64,000 nucleotides of DNA from Terrilactibacillus sp. S3-3 (GCA_030437565.1 CP129291.1:3038001-3102000), one strand, 5' to 3'. Shown: positions 30,582 through 43,419, numbered from the stretch's first letter. Program-made: numbers and translations. Notes: a model not told the origin generated them from the sequence alone.

Positions 30582-32511
30582 TCATTCATATCTCAAAGCA
30601 TCAACCGCTTTTTGCCTGGCAGCTAAAGAAGCGGGAATCAGCGAAGCAATCATTCCTAAAAAACCACTTAAAACAACAAAACAACCAATCTGAAGAAAAC
30701 TGAATTGAAACAACGAAAAATCGATTTTATGAATAAAGTCCTTAATCACGCTATTGCTGATGGCGCCGACAATCACGGCGAACAGTACGCCGAGCAAACC
30801 GCCAAGAAGGCCGATGACAATGCCTTCGGTCATGAAAATCCTTTTTATATCTGTTTTATAAGCACCGAGCGACTTCAATATCCAATTTTTTTTTCGTTCT
30901 CTCGACAACTCCCATGTACAAAACGATGCCGATCATAATCGATGAAACGAGCAGAGAGATGCCGGACAGCATCCCCAAAGCCGTACTGGCGATAGAGACA
31001 TAGGTATTTAATTGACTTTCAATTTCATTATTTGTCTGCGCCGTATAGCCTTTCTTTTCAACAGCCTTTTTTATCCCGTTTATTTTGTTCAGAGAACCGG
31101 GAATGATGATATAAGATAAAGAGCAGCTTTTCCCCGAAGTCATCGTCTTCATCATGTCGGCCGACAATTTATCAGAAACGCCTATTGAATCAAGGAACGA
31201 AACCGATTGATTTTTTAATAGGCCGGTAATTTTCGCTTTTACATTCACTGTTGGAAAAACTTGCTTAGTCGACATTAACTGGGCCGTCAAGGTGACATTT
31301 TTCCCAACCGCTTGATCAGGATCTTTAAATAAATTTTTTGCTAGCCTTTCAGGAACGGCGATTTCATGATTCTTCGCCGGATAAGGCCGCTCTCGATAAA
31401 ATGTTTACCGTATGTATGTTCATATTTTTTGGGGAGAAGGGATTCTCCGTTGCCGGTCGCCACGTGATGATTGGCTCCCTTTATACTGATTTGATAGGAG
31501 TTGGATGGGTAAATATCCTGAACACCTGATAGATTTTTCAGTTTATCAAAATCTTTTGTAGTTAATAATTCAAAATTCTTATTGTGCACAGTGACTTTTA
31601 ATTGCGAAGACTCATCATGAATCGTGCTTGATACTTTATTATGTATACCGTTTCCTAGTGAAGCGATGATCGCGATCCCAAATATCCCGATCGAGGCCCC
31701 CAATGAGGTGAGCATGTTTCTCCACTTTTTCGTTCTGATATTTTTTAGGGACAGCTTAAATGTCGTCAGCCAATTAATCTTATTATTTTTTGCCGGGCCC
31801 GATGTTCCCGGGCGGATAGTCTTTTTTTTTTTACCTGGCTGCGCCTAACGCATTCAATCCGGCCGTCTTTCATTTCGATCGTCGTATCGCCCCCATCTTT
31901 GACAGTTCCAGGGAATGGGTGACGATTAATACGATTTTTCCTTGCTCAGCAATAGTCTTGAGAATGTGCATCACTTGCTTTGAATTCTTTGAATCGAGCG
32001 CTCCGGTCGGTTCATCGGCCAAAATAATATCCGGGTTATTGGCCAAGGCTCTAGCAATTGCCACCCTTTGCTTTTGTCCCCCGCTTAATTGGCTGGGAAG
32101 ATAATGATATCTGCTCTTTAAACCGACGCTATCCAGTAATCGTTTCGCCCTTTGCTGCCGCTCACTTTTAGGCGCCTTATTTAAGATCATACTTATTTCA
32201 ACATTTTCCAAAGCTGAAAGGTGAGGAATCAGGTTGAAGTTTTGAAAGATAAAACCTATATTCCGCGTTCTGAAGCTTGACCATTCTTTTTCAGAGAAGT
32301 TTTTGACATTTTTTCCGTTAAAGAGATAGTCTCCGCCGTCATAGTCGTCAAGTCCGCCTAAAATATGTAAAAGCGTCGACTTTCCGCAGCCGGATTCGCC
32401 AACCAGACAAGTCATCTCTCCGGGTACTAATGTGAGATTAATATCCTGCAATATAGGGATGCTTTTTTTATTTAAAGTGTAATGTTTCTGCAGATTTTTA
32501 ATTGAAATCAA
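30582..32511 (-). CDS. ABC transporter, ATPase fused to MacB/FtsX-type permease
   Basis: About 642 residues when frames are joined. N-terminal LolD/MacB-type ATPase: Walker [11 protein letters not shown]-loop [19 protein letters not shown], signature LSGGQKQR, and Walker [13 protein letters not shown]. After correcting a shift near 31895 and trusting the A run near 31840, the frame continues through [15 protein letters not shown] into a four-helix FtsX-like permease with a large external loop. Further shifts near 31335 and 30870. The likely start is TTG 32511 with GGGAGG upstream. Related systems export or resist peptides. It follows two tandem small-peptide genes, separated by a terminator. 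Confidence 0.75.
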
Positions 32512-32625
32512 GATGTCTGTCCTCCCGTGAGAAAACTTCACTCAGCAAACGGTTTTGGAAAAAAGCAAAACCGCCGCGGCCAAATCTTCAGGCCTTCGGG
32601 GCTTCAGCACCGAGCATTAAAAAAG

Positions 32626-32686
32626 AATGGGTGCCAGGAGAAAGTCACCTTGGGAGAAGAAACTCCTAACACCCATTTTTTTTTTT
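32626..32686. terminator. Terminator between peptide genes and ABC gene
   Basis: Arms AATGGGTG/CACCCATT and AGGAG/CTCCT form a bulged hairpin with T runs on both sides. On the minus strand it lies between the small peptides and the ABC gene, so the peptides are either a separate transcript or the ABC gene is expressed by read-through. Confidence 0.7.
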
Positions 32687-32729
32687 CTCTAACTATGAAA
32701 CCCAACAAAGAGCCGTTTTGTCAGGCGAA

Positions 32730-32795
32730 TCACAGAAGAGATTCAAGTTTAGCTAATAGTTGATAAAGAATAACCCCTACGCTGCTCAATAACAT
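32730..32795 (-). CDS. 21-residue hydrophobic peptide, copy 1
   Basis: Reads MLLSSVGVILYQLLAKLESL plus a final Leu. It differs from copy 2 by one residue (Ser5 for Thr5). AAGGGG lies about ten bases upstream of the ATG. The peptide lacks a leader, has one Lys and one Glu near the C-terminus, and should form a hydrophobic or amphipathic helix, similar in size to phenol-soluble modulins, leaderless bacteriocins or type I toxins; I cannot tell which. The protein sequence is kept while codons differ between copies (TTG/TTA, GGG/GGT, ATT/ATC, GCT/GCC), which supports real translation. Confidence 0.7.
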   Translation of the reverse strand: MLLSSVGVILYQLLAKLESLL

Positions 32796-32884
32796 TGAGA
32801 TCTAACCCCTTCCATATTCTGTACTAAGATACAAAGAAAGCACTTACATTAAAAAAGCTAATACCATTTCGCTTACAGTGATTC

Positions 32885-32950
32885 TTAAAGAAGAGATTCA
32901 AGTTTGGCTAATAATTGATAGAGGATAACACCTACAGTGCTTAATAACAT
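32885..32950 (-). CDS. 21-residue hydrophobic peptide, copy 2
   Basis: Reads MLLSTVGVILYQLLAKLESL plus a final Leu. A near-perfect ribosome site, AAGGAGGGG, lies seven bases before the ATG. It is 89 bp upstream of copy 1 on the same strand, and both precede the ATPase-permease gene. No Cys and no signal peptide cleavage site. Family not recognised. Confidence 0.75.
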   Translation of the reverse strand: MLLSTVGVILYQLLAKLESLL

Positions 32951-33067
32951 TTGATTCCCCTCCTTATTCCAAATTATGTATTGCCAATGTGTACCATTTA
33001 CTACTTTTATAGAATAGCACCCCCATAAAGCGTCTTCAAAAGCCGACTGTCATGACCAATAAGTCCT

Positions 33068-33103
33068 AATTGGTAACTAAATTACAGTTATATGTTACCA
33101 ATT
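33068..33103. promoter_or_regulatory. Inverted repeat upstream of the peptide genes
   Basis: AATTGGTAAC and GTTACCAATT are perfect 10-bp arms separated by 16 AT-rich bases, about 120 bp upstream of peptide copy 2. The form suits an operator; the binding protein is unknown. Confidence 0.5.
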
Positions 33104-33259
33104 TAGGTAAATGGTATGAATTTTTGAAAGTTTTTGCGAAAAAGTGAGGAAAATCATAGTAAATTTGTTAAATATATGACTAATTGCCAAGTCTCTTTTA
33201 TCTCGGCTCTATTTAATACAAATGAGGTCATCGGTAAGGTCGCAAGATGGGAGATTTCA

Positions 33260-33410
33260 GAATCAAATGGCGCGACTTTGAACGACAGCAGGCCCAAAAC
33301 CGGGCCCGGCTCAAAAAATGGAGTGAACTCTGCTCAAAATGGGGCGACTTTGGTCCAAAATGGAGCGTTTTCTGCTCAAATGGGGCGGCTCTAACAATGG
33401 GAAGTTTCGC
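33260..33410. repeat. Diverged copy of array A
   Basis: Units such as CTCAAAATGGGGCGACTTT, GTCCAAAATGGAGCG and CTCAAATGGGGCGGC share the CAAAATGGNGCG core of the 26.7-kb array, but the spacing is irregular. Confidence 0.7.
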
Positions 33411-33499
33411 AGATGCGAGCAGTAAAATGAAAGGTGAACAGAAAAAATAGAGAAAGAAACCTTGCTTTTCAACGACTGCCGGCCAAAACCACGGTCCCA

Positions 33500-33730
33500 G
33501 TCTGACTTGTATAAAAAAGCAGAAATCTTGTAAATAAAACGTGAAAAGTCGTATATAAAAGTTCGAAAGTTGTTTAAAAAGTCCGGACAAAACTCGGGCC
33601 CGGCCCGACTTGTATAAAAAAGCAGAAGCCTTGTAAATAAACGATGAAAAGTCGTTAATAAATCTCGAAAAATTGTATATAAACCGTAAAAAGTTGTTTA
33701 AAGAGTCCGGACAAAACTCGGGCCCGGACC
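33500..33730. repeat. Diverged copy of cluster C
   Basis: A roughly 120-bp block (CGACTTGTATAAAAAAGCAG ... AAGTTGTTTAAAAAGTCCGG) occurs twice in tandem, made of the same TTGTAAATAAA-type words as 29095-29480. Confidence 0.7.
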
Positions 33731-33920
33731 AAAACCGAAGCCCGGTCAACCGTTTGGATATTTGACGAAAGAAGTCAGAAAACCAGCTACGACATAGCCG
33801 CTCCACAAGTCATTGAAAAAAGCTCAAAAAAGGACCACCACCTTGTTTGAGCCTATACTTGATAACATCACGATCAACATTTGGATAAACATTGAAGTTA
33901 TCGAAAAAACCGTCAGGCAA

Positions 33921-36133
<2,213 letters not shown>

Positions 36134-37379
36134 TTACTTGCCGGTACTCGAGACTTTGCCGTTATAACGTAATCCTTTGGCTAAACCCGGCTCGGCATGC
36201 TGCTGCAAAACCTTGTCCAGTTTCTTGCTCAGGCTGGCATTCGAATAATATTTTTCATACGTTATCCTGGCATTCGTTCTCATTTTTTCTCTGAGGTCCA
36301 GATGTTCGGATAATGTTTGGATAGCAGCCAAAAATTCTTTCTTGCTGTCGGCAATCAGAATATTGTCTTTATCCGTCACCAGCCCCTCCCATAGCGGTTG
36401 AAATAACAGGCAGGCCTTTGGCAAACGATTCGATGATCTTCACTCTTTGGCCGCTGCCGATAAATAAAGGGACAATGCCAATCTCACATTTTCGGACGTA
36501 GTCATTAATATCTTTGACATAGCCGGTGACCGTAATGTTTTTTTTGTTTCGATAGGCCATGAGTTCTTTTGGCGGGTTGGCACCGCAAATGTAGAGATGA
36601 TATTTTTCCGGATCCAAATCCGGAAAACAGTTTTCCAAAAACCAAATGATTCCGCTTTTATTTGGGTACCAGCTCATCGTCCCCATGAACAATAAATTGA
36701 CCTTGTCCTGTTCGGAAGGACCGAAATCAAGCATCTCTTCATCAATATGAATACTTATGACCTCAATCTTTTTTTGGTCGTGCCCTAACATATGAGTAAA
36801 AGCCTGTTTGTCGGCTTCGCTTAGAGCGATAATGCTGTCGGCCCGGCGGAGTATCTTTGTTTCAAACTTTCTCAGCTTGATATACTCGGTGTAACCGAGC
36901 CCTTTTTTTATTAAGTTCTTCGTTTGGCCGATAAATCTGCCGAAAATTAACGATTCAACATTTTGCTGATCGAGCACGACTTTCGAATAAAAGGACTTGT
37001 TGTAGACCATCATCGACAAATGATTAACATAAATCAGATCATATTGATTGTCCTGCTGAAAGCGGATAATTTTATTTTTCATTTCTTTTGTATAAAACTT
37101 CTTCATCACATACGGCAAAGGAGAGATTGTGCTTAACAAGTAGTCCTTTGCAAAAGCTCGTTTTGATGTATCTTTAATCACCGTTTTACAGACCACACTG
37201 ACTTGATTGCAGACGGTATCCAAATGTTTGATGTGCGCCCTTTCGTCTTCACTGTTAATGAAAGCGAGCAGATCCACTTCATGATCACGGGATAAAGCTT
37301 TTAAAGTATTGTATGTTTTGATCTTTCCGCCGTTGTCCAATGGGTAAGGCAGTAAATTATTCAGAAATAAAATCTTCAT
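36134..37379 (-). CDS. Glycosyltransferase (GT4-type)
   Basis: About 415 residues of GT-B fold: N-terminal MKILFLNNLLPYPLDNGGKIKT, middle LLFMGTMSWYPNKSGIIWFLEN, and the C-terminal sugar-nucleotide site CEIGIVPLFIGSGQRVKIIES. A frameshift near 36390 precedes the tail. The ATG follows the Wzy stop by one base (TAAATG), so the pair is co-translated. Donor and linkage unknown. Confidence 0.82.
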
Positions 37380-38834
37380 TTATGTCACTTCCTCGGAATC
37401 GTTATTCCTGTCAGATAAATAGATGCCAATAATAACAAAAATCAGCCCGGAAGAAATAAAACTAATCGCCGACTCGCTCAGAAACGAAGCGGCCACCGTT
37501 CCCGTCAGCGCACTCGCCAGGATCAAAAAATCTCCGTCTTTATTCAGCCGATATCTTTTTACGAGTGCCAAAATAACGGCTGCAATGAAAACGAAAAAAC
37601 AAGAGCGTCCCGACGAGTCCGATCTGGCCGAGCATCGCACCGATGAAGCTCTCTCCGGCGCTTGTATTCGCAGCGTTGGCATTCGCATTGTATAGACTCG
37701 CGAAATTGCCGCTTCGCCCTAAGCCAAGTCCCAGGGGAGATTTTATGACCGTAATTAAATTGCTGATAAACCCGTTCAAATGGGCCGGCAGTGACGAAAA
37801 TTTTTGATAGTTTGCCAGAATAATAACAAGCAAGAAAACGACAATATAACTCATCAATACACCGAGCAGCTTGCTGAATCGATTTTTTTTAAGCAAATAA
37901 ACCAAGATACCGATGGCCACCGATATCAGCGCCCCTTTTGAAAAAGTCATGAACAGCCCGGCCGATAAAAGCAGAATAGTCATCCATTTTTTTTTTTTTT
38001 ATTTTTAAACCTGTCCTTTGCAGCCAATACGGCATAGAGAACCGGCAGGACCAGGAACTGTCCCAGAAGCGTCGGATCGGCAATAAATGACACCATTCGC
38101 CGCAAGTCCGTACCGATAAAGCTGGAGAAATCATAGGAATAGAAATTCCCCGGCAGACCATGACTGCCGAATGCCCACTCGGCCATCCCTTTATTATTCA
38201 TATATTTTTGAATTCCTAAGTTGATCCAAAACTTATCTCCTAAAAACAATGTCTCGATCAATCCAAAAATCACAACAACAGCCGCAATTTGCAAATAATA
38301 AGGCATTATTTTTTCTTTTCTCGACTTGACATAGAACCCAAATAAAAACAAAACTACCGGCGTGATCAATTGCCGTCCCGAAACGCTTTTAGTAAATAGC
38401 GGGACGCCGTCAGGAAGCAGAAAATAAACAATAATCAAAAAGATATAGCCACAGGCCGTCCAATTGATCACTTTTGACTTTTTTAAATCGCTGTTGTTTC
38501 TAAGAAAAAAAAAAAACACGATACAGCCGTACACAAATAATTCTTTCAGCGATATGACGACGGTAACGAAAAATGATTGACTGAACCCCGATAAAATGAT
38601 CGCGATAAAATTTTGAAAAACGATCATGATGATTAAGACATAAATGAATTTGTTATCGTTTTTCCAGCCGATAAACGCCGCAATCATTAGCACGGCGAGA
38701 AGGAACAGCACAAGTTTAAATGGAATCAGGGCGCTTAAAATACCGATTAGAAGGCTTAATATAAGTATTAAAACGATTAAAACGATTTTCGGCATGTATT
38801 TTTTATTTAAAAGCAGATGTCCTTCAGTGTTCAT
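37380..38834 (-). CDS. O-antigen ligase/polymerase family (Wzy-like)
   Basis: About 484 residues with a dozen membrane helices and the large outer loop typical of Wzy/WaaL (SPLGLGLGRSGNF... NANAANTSAGESFIGAMLGQ). Frameshifts at the T run near 37985 and near 37600. It would join repeat units of the polysaccharide at the outer face of the membrane. Coupled to the downstream glycosyltransferase. Confidence 0.8.
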
Positions 38835-38974
38835 ATAGCATCCTCGTTGTCTTCTTTTTCCAGGATTATTAAGCTGCTACAATCTCATATTTTCCCCCCG
38901 CATTAACGGGCAGTAAGGCTCCCACCTCAAGGCTTCAGGGAAATAACTGTCCGAAAAGCCCGGTCCTTAGGAAC

Positions 38975-39106
38975 ACAGACTAAAGGCGCCACATCCTGTG
39001 GGCCGCAACTGACAATCAGTGGGGGATGAAGCAGGCTAAAAACGCGACGTCCTGTGCGGGCGCCTGCACTAGCACTTCCTGTGCGTCGAAAAATTCCCAC
39101 TGATTG
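38975..39106. repeat. TCCTGTG repeat element with 11-bp terminal inverted repeats
   Basis: Three copies of CNTCCTGTG (about 38992, 39049, 39076) lie near the inverted pair CAATCAGTGGG (39013-39023) and CCCACTGATTG (39096-39106). It resembles a small palindromic intergenic element. Confidence 0.5.
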
Positions 39107-39301
39107 AAGTTTCACTTTATCAAAAACCTTCTCCGGATTATCCTTTCTCCATTCAAACTTTCTCATCAAGTCTTTTCTGCTTCTATTTTAAATCATGCTT
39201 TACCTTTTTTGGTAAAAAAAATCCATAATATGATTCATTCGTCCTTTTTTTTCTTTTTGTGGGTAAAAATGTATAGAAAGGTAGAATGCTGCTAAAAGAG
39301 C

Positions 39302-39326
39302 AGAAGCCTATTCTATCAAGGCTTCT
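39302..39326 (-). terminator. Hairpin downstream of the GT2 gene
   Basis: AGAAGCCT / AGGCTTCT, perfect 8-bp stem with a 9-base loop, followed on the minus strand by GCTCTTTT. A modest terminator. Confidence 0.5.
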
Positions 39327-39386
39327 AGTAAAAGGAGGAGACCTGAGCCCTGCTGGACTGTGATCAGTGTCATATGGTCATTGTTC

Positions 39387-40292
39387 CTAATTCAGCAGCA
39401 GCCCTTTAATAATATATTTGACTCTAATTAGTTTGTTGTTTTGATTAAATCGATAAATGTCCACAATTTTTCTTAAGGCCTTATAGTATTTATAGAGAAA
39501 AGAGACGCCTATTTTTATTTTGTTTCGCTGGGTTCCTTTAATCATCCAATAGGCGTTTCTGATGTCATAAAAGGCGACGAACGGCGCCTTTTTTTTCTCT
39601 CCGCCGGTCGATACGGATACTTTATGAAAAATGCGCGAATCAGGCCGGTAAATCCTCTCCCATCCGGCATTTCTTGCTCTTAGGTTCCACTCGGCTTCTT
39701 CATAATAAAAAAAATATTCTTTTTTCATTAAACCGACTGACTCGATCACTTCTCGGCGGACCAGCAGGCTGCAGCCTGTAATATAATCGACTTCCCTTCT
39801 CGCATCATACTGACCGCGATCGAATTCGCCGATGCCCGGATGTTTAGCCCTGCCTGTGTAAGTATTGATTTCGCCGCCGGCAAACCAGATCGTCTGCGTG
39901 CCATAATAATAAATCTTTGATCCCGCCATTCCGGCCTTTGGATTCGCGTCCAATTCCGCTGCCAAATAGGTCAAACTGTCGGGCAGAACAATCGTATCGT
40001 TATTCAGCAGCCAGAAATAGGAATAGCCTTGGTCATAGGCCTGCTCAAGTGCGATATTATTTCCGCCGGCAAAGCCCAGATTTTCGCCGCTTTGAATAAA
40101 CACGATTTCCATATTATAGCGATGGCGTTCATAGTCCTCTTTTAACTTTTCAAAAGACCGATCATGTGAATGATTATCGACTAAAAACACGCAAAAAGGC
40201 TTGTATTCAAGCTTGTCGACGGACAGCAGGCATTCCGTTGTATCTTTATAGTTGTTCCAATTCAAGATAATAATGGCAACTTTGTTTAACAT
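39387..40292 (-). CDS. Glycosyltransferase family 2, rhamnosyltransferase-like
   Basis: An intact 301-residue GT-A enzyme: VAIIILNWNNYKDTTECLLS, VDNHS, GENLGFAGGNN, the metal site LLNNDTIVLPDSL, then EVDYITGCSLLVRREV and FFYYEEAEWNLRARNAGW. This pattern is typical of WbbL-type rhamnosyl transferases that use dTDP-rhamnose, which fits the rfb genes nearby, but the donor is inference. RBS GGGGGGATTGG precedes the ATG. Confidence 0.88.
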   Translation of the reverse strand: MLNKVAIIILNWNNYKDTTECLLSVDKLEYKPFCVFLVDNHSHDRSFEKLKEDYERHRYNMEIVFIQSGENLGFAGGNNIALEQAYDQGYSYFWLLNNDTIVLPDSLTYLAAELDANPKAGMAGSKIYYYGTQTIWFAGGEINTYTGRAKHPGIGEFDRGQYDARREVDYITGCSLLVRREVIESVGLMKKEYFFYYEEAEWNLRARNAGWERIYRPDSRIFHKVSVSTGGEKKKAPFVAFYDIRNAYWMIKGTQRNKIKIGVSFLYKYYKALRKIVDIYRFNQNNKLIRVKYIIKGLLLN

Positions 40293-40390
40293 CCAATCCC
40301 CCCCATTTCAAATCGCACCGGTCCTTTTGTTTTTAAATTCTAAAACGGTTTGTTTCACACGCAATAATTCCTTTTTATAACTAACAATAC

Positions 40391-41687
40391 TCAAATGGAA
40401 ACACCCAAATAAAAGGCGAAAAAATTCAGATAGAGATGAATCGAAACGGCACAGAAAGCAAACAGAGCCAGGAAGATCAAGACAAACAGGACATCTCTCA
40501 AACCGATATGTAAATAGCGAAAATCTCTGACCGCGATAAAAAATAATAGATAAAAAGAAACAGCAGTAATCATTGAAATCGCTCGATAATCATGAACAAA
40601 GTGAATCGCCACCAGCATGAAAACAGCTGACAAAACTAAAATGGCGGCCATTTTCAGAAAGTATCTTCTTTGTTTTCTTTCAATTTGATACAAATTGATA
40701 TAGATCACATTGAAAATGACCATCGCCGGAATGGCGGCAAATAAAATCAAAACAATACTCAAAGCCGGCACATACTTAGGGATGAAATCTCTCACAATGA
40801 TTTCAAAAACAAAATAGCTTCCGCAGAGCAGAGTCCCAAAAAATAAGCATGATCGTTTTTAGCGGCTGCAATGACGACCGATCTTTTAATCTAGCAAATA
40901 AGGATAAAAAGTCGTCGTCAATGAGGTCGTCAAAATATTGATCGTCTGCATCAGCGAAATAGCAAATGAGTAATAGGCGAAACTTGCAGTCGAATAAAAA
41001 GCTTTCACAAACCAGCGGTCGATAGAATAAAACGTGAGGAAAGCGAAGTTGCCGAGCGCGACAAAAATGCCGACCGCAAACAGCGCTTTGACCCTCTTCA
41101 AGTCGAACCCCAGTCTGATTTCTTTTAAAGGCATCTTCCATTCCAAAGCGATATAGACGATGTAGTTAATGCAAACTAATCCGGCAACATAAGGCAGCGA
41201 CGCCCTGGACTTAAATAGGAATAAAAGAACCAGCTGAACGAGCAATGTCGCCCAGGAGGACGCATACATGATTCTGGAATAAATGGTGAATTCACCGACA
41301 GCCTGGAAGATCAGCTTATAAAAAGTCACCAGATTGATCGGAATGATCGACAAAGCCAGCGCAATGAAGATCCAGTCGTCGGACAAAAAGCCGAAGCAAA
41401 GAAAGGACGGTGACTCCAGCCTGAAACAGCAGCAAAAAAGTCTTCTCTTTTTCCAGCTCCTCTTTATCAATCTCTTCATAGCGCCTGCCGCCGTATTTGA
41501 CAAAAATACCGTCAATAAAGCCAAAATGCAGGATGCCGATATAGCTTAAATACAGTGTAAACGTTTTTAAATCGGCATAAGCCGTTAACGGCAGCGCAGC
41601 CGGAATCAGAAATCCGGTGACGATACCGACTAAAACACTTAATAAATTGGCACTGAATACTTTGCCAATATCCCTGACAATACGCAT
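40391..41687 (-). CDS. Polysaccharide flippase (Wzx-like)
   Basis: About 431 residues, 12 or more membrane helices, MATE/Wzx superfamily: N-terminal IGKVFSANLLSVLVGIVTGFLIPA, middle SIDRWFVKAFYSTASFAYYSFA, C-terminal IRHVHDY-type helices. Three frameshifts (near 41405, 40905 and 40800). It would move lipid-linked repeat units across the membrane. Confidence 0.78.
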
Positions 41688-41961
41688 CGTATGCTCTCCT
41701 ATTTTCTGGAATTATCTCATTTTTTTTTTTATGTAGAGGACAGACCTTTCACTGTTGTTTCAATAAACGTTCACTATTTAACGCACGCGACGATTAGCCG
41801 GATGCAGACCGAACCTCCTTTTTAAGTCGGAAGCTCCCCATTTCCGGTCGTGAGCGCTCCATTCCGAGTCGCGAACGCTCTAGGGCTAGGCGAGCAAACG
41901 AAATGCGGCAGCCGCGCCCCAAGAAAGTCCGGTTTATATCACGGCGGTAAAGAGCAGACCA
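41688..41961. repeat. Spacer with inverted, diverged array-A-like units
   Basis: About 41830-41890 reads as minus-strand units of the type AGAGCGTTCGCGACTCGGAA TGGAGCGCTCACGACC, close to the GAGCGTTC-ATGGAGCG words of array A. No gene. Confidence 0.45.
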
Positions 41962-43419
41962 CTAATTTTTGTCATTACTCTTGCGCGGCTGCAAAGTCTT
42001 GGGCAATTGATCAAGCGTGATCACGTACGGGTTTTCATAGACTTGTCTGAGATGTTCGATGCTGTTAAATCGGCCGTCCCGAAGAAATTCTCCCTGCCAA
42101 GTCATAAACCAGCTCCAGTAGACATGAAACGTTTTCAGCATGGCCGGATCAGGGATCGGGCCGGTTTCAGAAAGGGCGGCCATTTTTCTGCCGCTAACCA
42201 TATCCTTTAATAGATTGTACTGATCACTGATCGGACTGTCATTGCCCGCCGCCGGATAAGAATCATAGCCGATGATGTCGACAAACCGATCACCCGGATA
42301 CCATTTCTTAGACGGGGAACTCCACACCCAGATCAGATTATTGAGATGATCATCAACGGTTAAGCGATGATATAACAGCCGATACAATGCTTTCGCCGGA
42401 CCCGGCCCCTGTGCTCCCCACCAAAACCATTTGCCTTCCGCTTCGTGCAAAGGACGGAACAGCACCGGTATATGTTTCTGCTGCAATCGTTTTAATTGCC
42501 CGGCGATGGTATCGATATCACGCAGCAGCAGACGATAATCATCCGAGCGCCGATGTTCCAAAGCATATTTAATGTTGAACGTGGTATTCTTTGTATAAAA
42601 TCCTCCCATCGGATCGTTGATGATGCCTTTCGGGGCGCTCCAGTGCCAGGTTAGGGCGACAATACCCCCTTGCCCGGCCCATTCCATTGCTTGTTCGATT
42701 TGATCAGATTGGATGCCGCGTTTAGCGATTGTCGGCGAGTAATCTTTTAGATCAAAACCGACAATCGCCGGCTTTTTTCCAATCCGGTTGTTCAGCCAGT
42801 CGGCATCCGCCAGATTTTGCTGGCCGGATAAAATATGACGGCCGTAGATATCGGCTAAATAACGCATTAAGGCCTTCGCCTCTTTGCTCGCACCCGATTG
42901 ACCGGCCGTTTGCTAATTTGAACGGGAGCGGATACAGGGGACGGGATGATTTTAATATAATCGATGTTGTAATAGCCCCAATCTGATTGCAATGTGATCC
43001 GGTTGACCCCTTTTTTCAGCAATACGTTATTTGCGGCCGTCCTAGTAAACTTGCCTAATTGAGGCAGAGCCGCTTCAAAAGTGAATTGATTGTTAATGAT
43101 CACCTTCGTATACTTGCCGCCGCTAGCCGTCGGGATCTGATAGCCTATTTCCAAGCCGTATATTCCCTTGTCCGGCACTTTCACCTTAAAAATAAGTGCG
43201 TCATGCTTCTCTTTAAAATTCGTCACATAGCCTTTGCCTGAAAAACCCGATAGCTTATTGTCCTGATCCACTCCGATTAGCCTTGCACTTTCAGCTTGGT
43301 ATATTTTACTTATAATCTCTTTTTTATCCTTATTTACATCATACATGACAAATATGAAAATGATTAGAAACGAAATACCTAGTAAAAGGATTAATTTTCA
43401 AGCTGCGACGTTTTTTCAT
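41962..43419 (-). CDS. GH26 beta-mannanase-like glycoside hydrolase, secreted or anchored
   Basis: About 485 residues. After frame correction at 43395 the N-terminus is MKKRRSLKLILLLGISFLII, a signal peptide or anchor, with GGAGG six bases before the ATG. Residues 40-150 form a CBM35-like carbohydrate-binding domain (YQAESARLIG, then GVNRITLQSDWGYYNIDYIKI). A GH26 domain follows: RHILSGQQNLAD, LTWHWSAPKG, acid/base Glu in LFRPLHEAEGKWFWW, nucleophile Glu in ALSETGPIPD. It probably hydrolyses mannose-containing polysaccharide outside the cell. A frameshift near 42880 separates the domains. Confidence 0.88.

Larger units (their letters stand above)
33104..33920. other. Spacer with diverged copies of repeats A and C, no gene
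   Basis: About 33260-33410 holds CAAAATGG-GCG units like array A; about 33500-33730 holds TTGTAAATAAA / TTGTATAAAAAAGC units like cluster C, including GTCCGGACAAAACTCGGGCC twice. Open frames here come from the repeats and are not supported as genes. Confidence 0.6.
38835..39386. other. 550-bp spacer with a repeat element and hairpin, no gene
   Basis: Holds the TCCTGTG repeat element and a terminator-like hairpin, listed separately. I see no coding frame I would support. Confidence 0.5.

Noticed and set aside
33228..33806. 192-residue minus-strand frame starting MERLCRSWFSDFF
   Set aside because: It runs through repeat words of families A and C and has a repeat-like composition, not a protein domain.
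38927..39169. 80-residue minus-strand frame
   Set aside because: Composed of the TCCTGTG element; no ribosome site and no family match.
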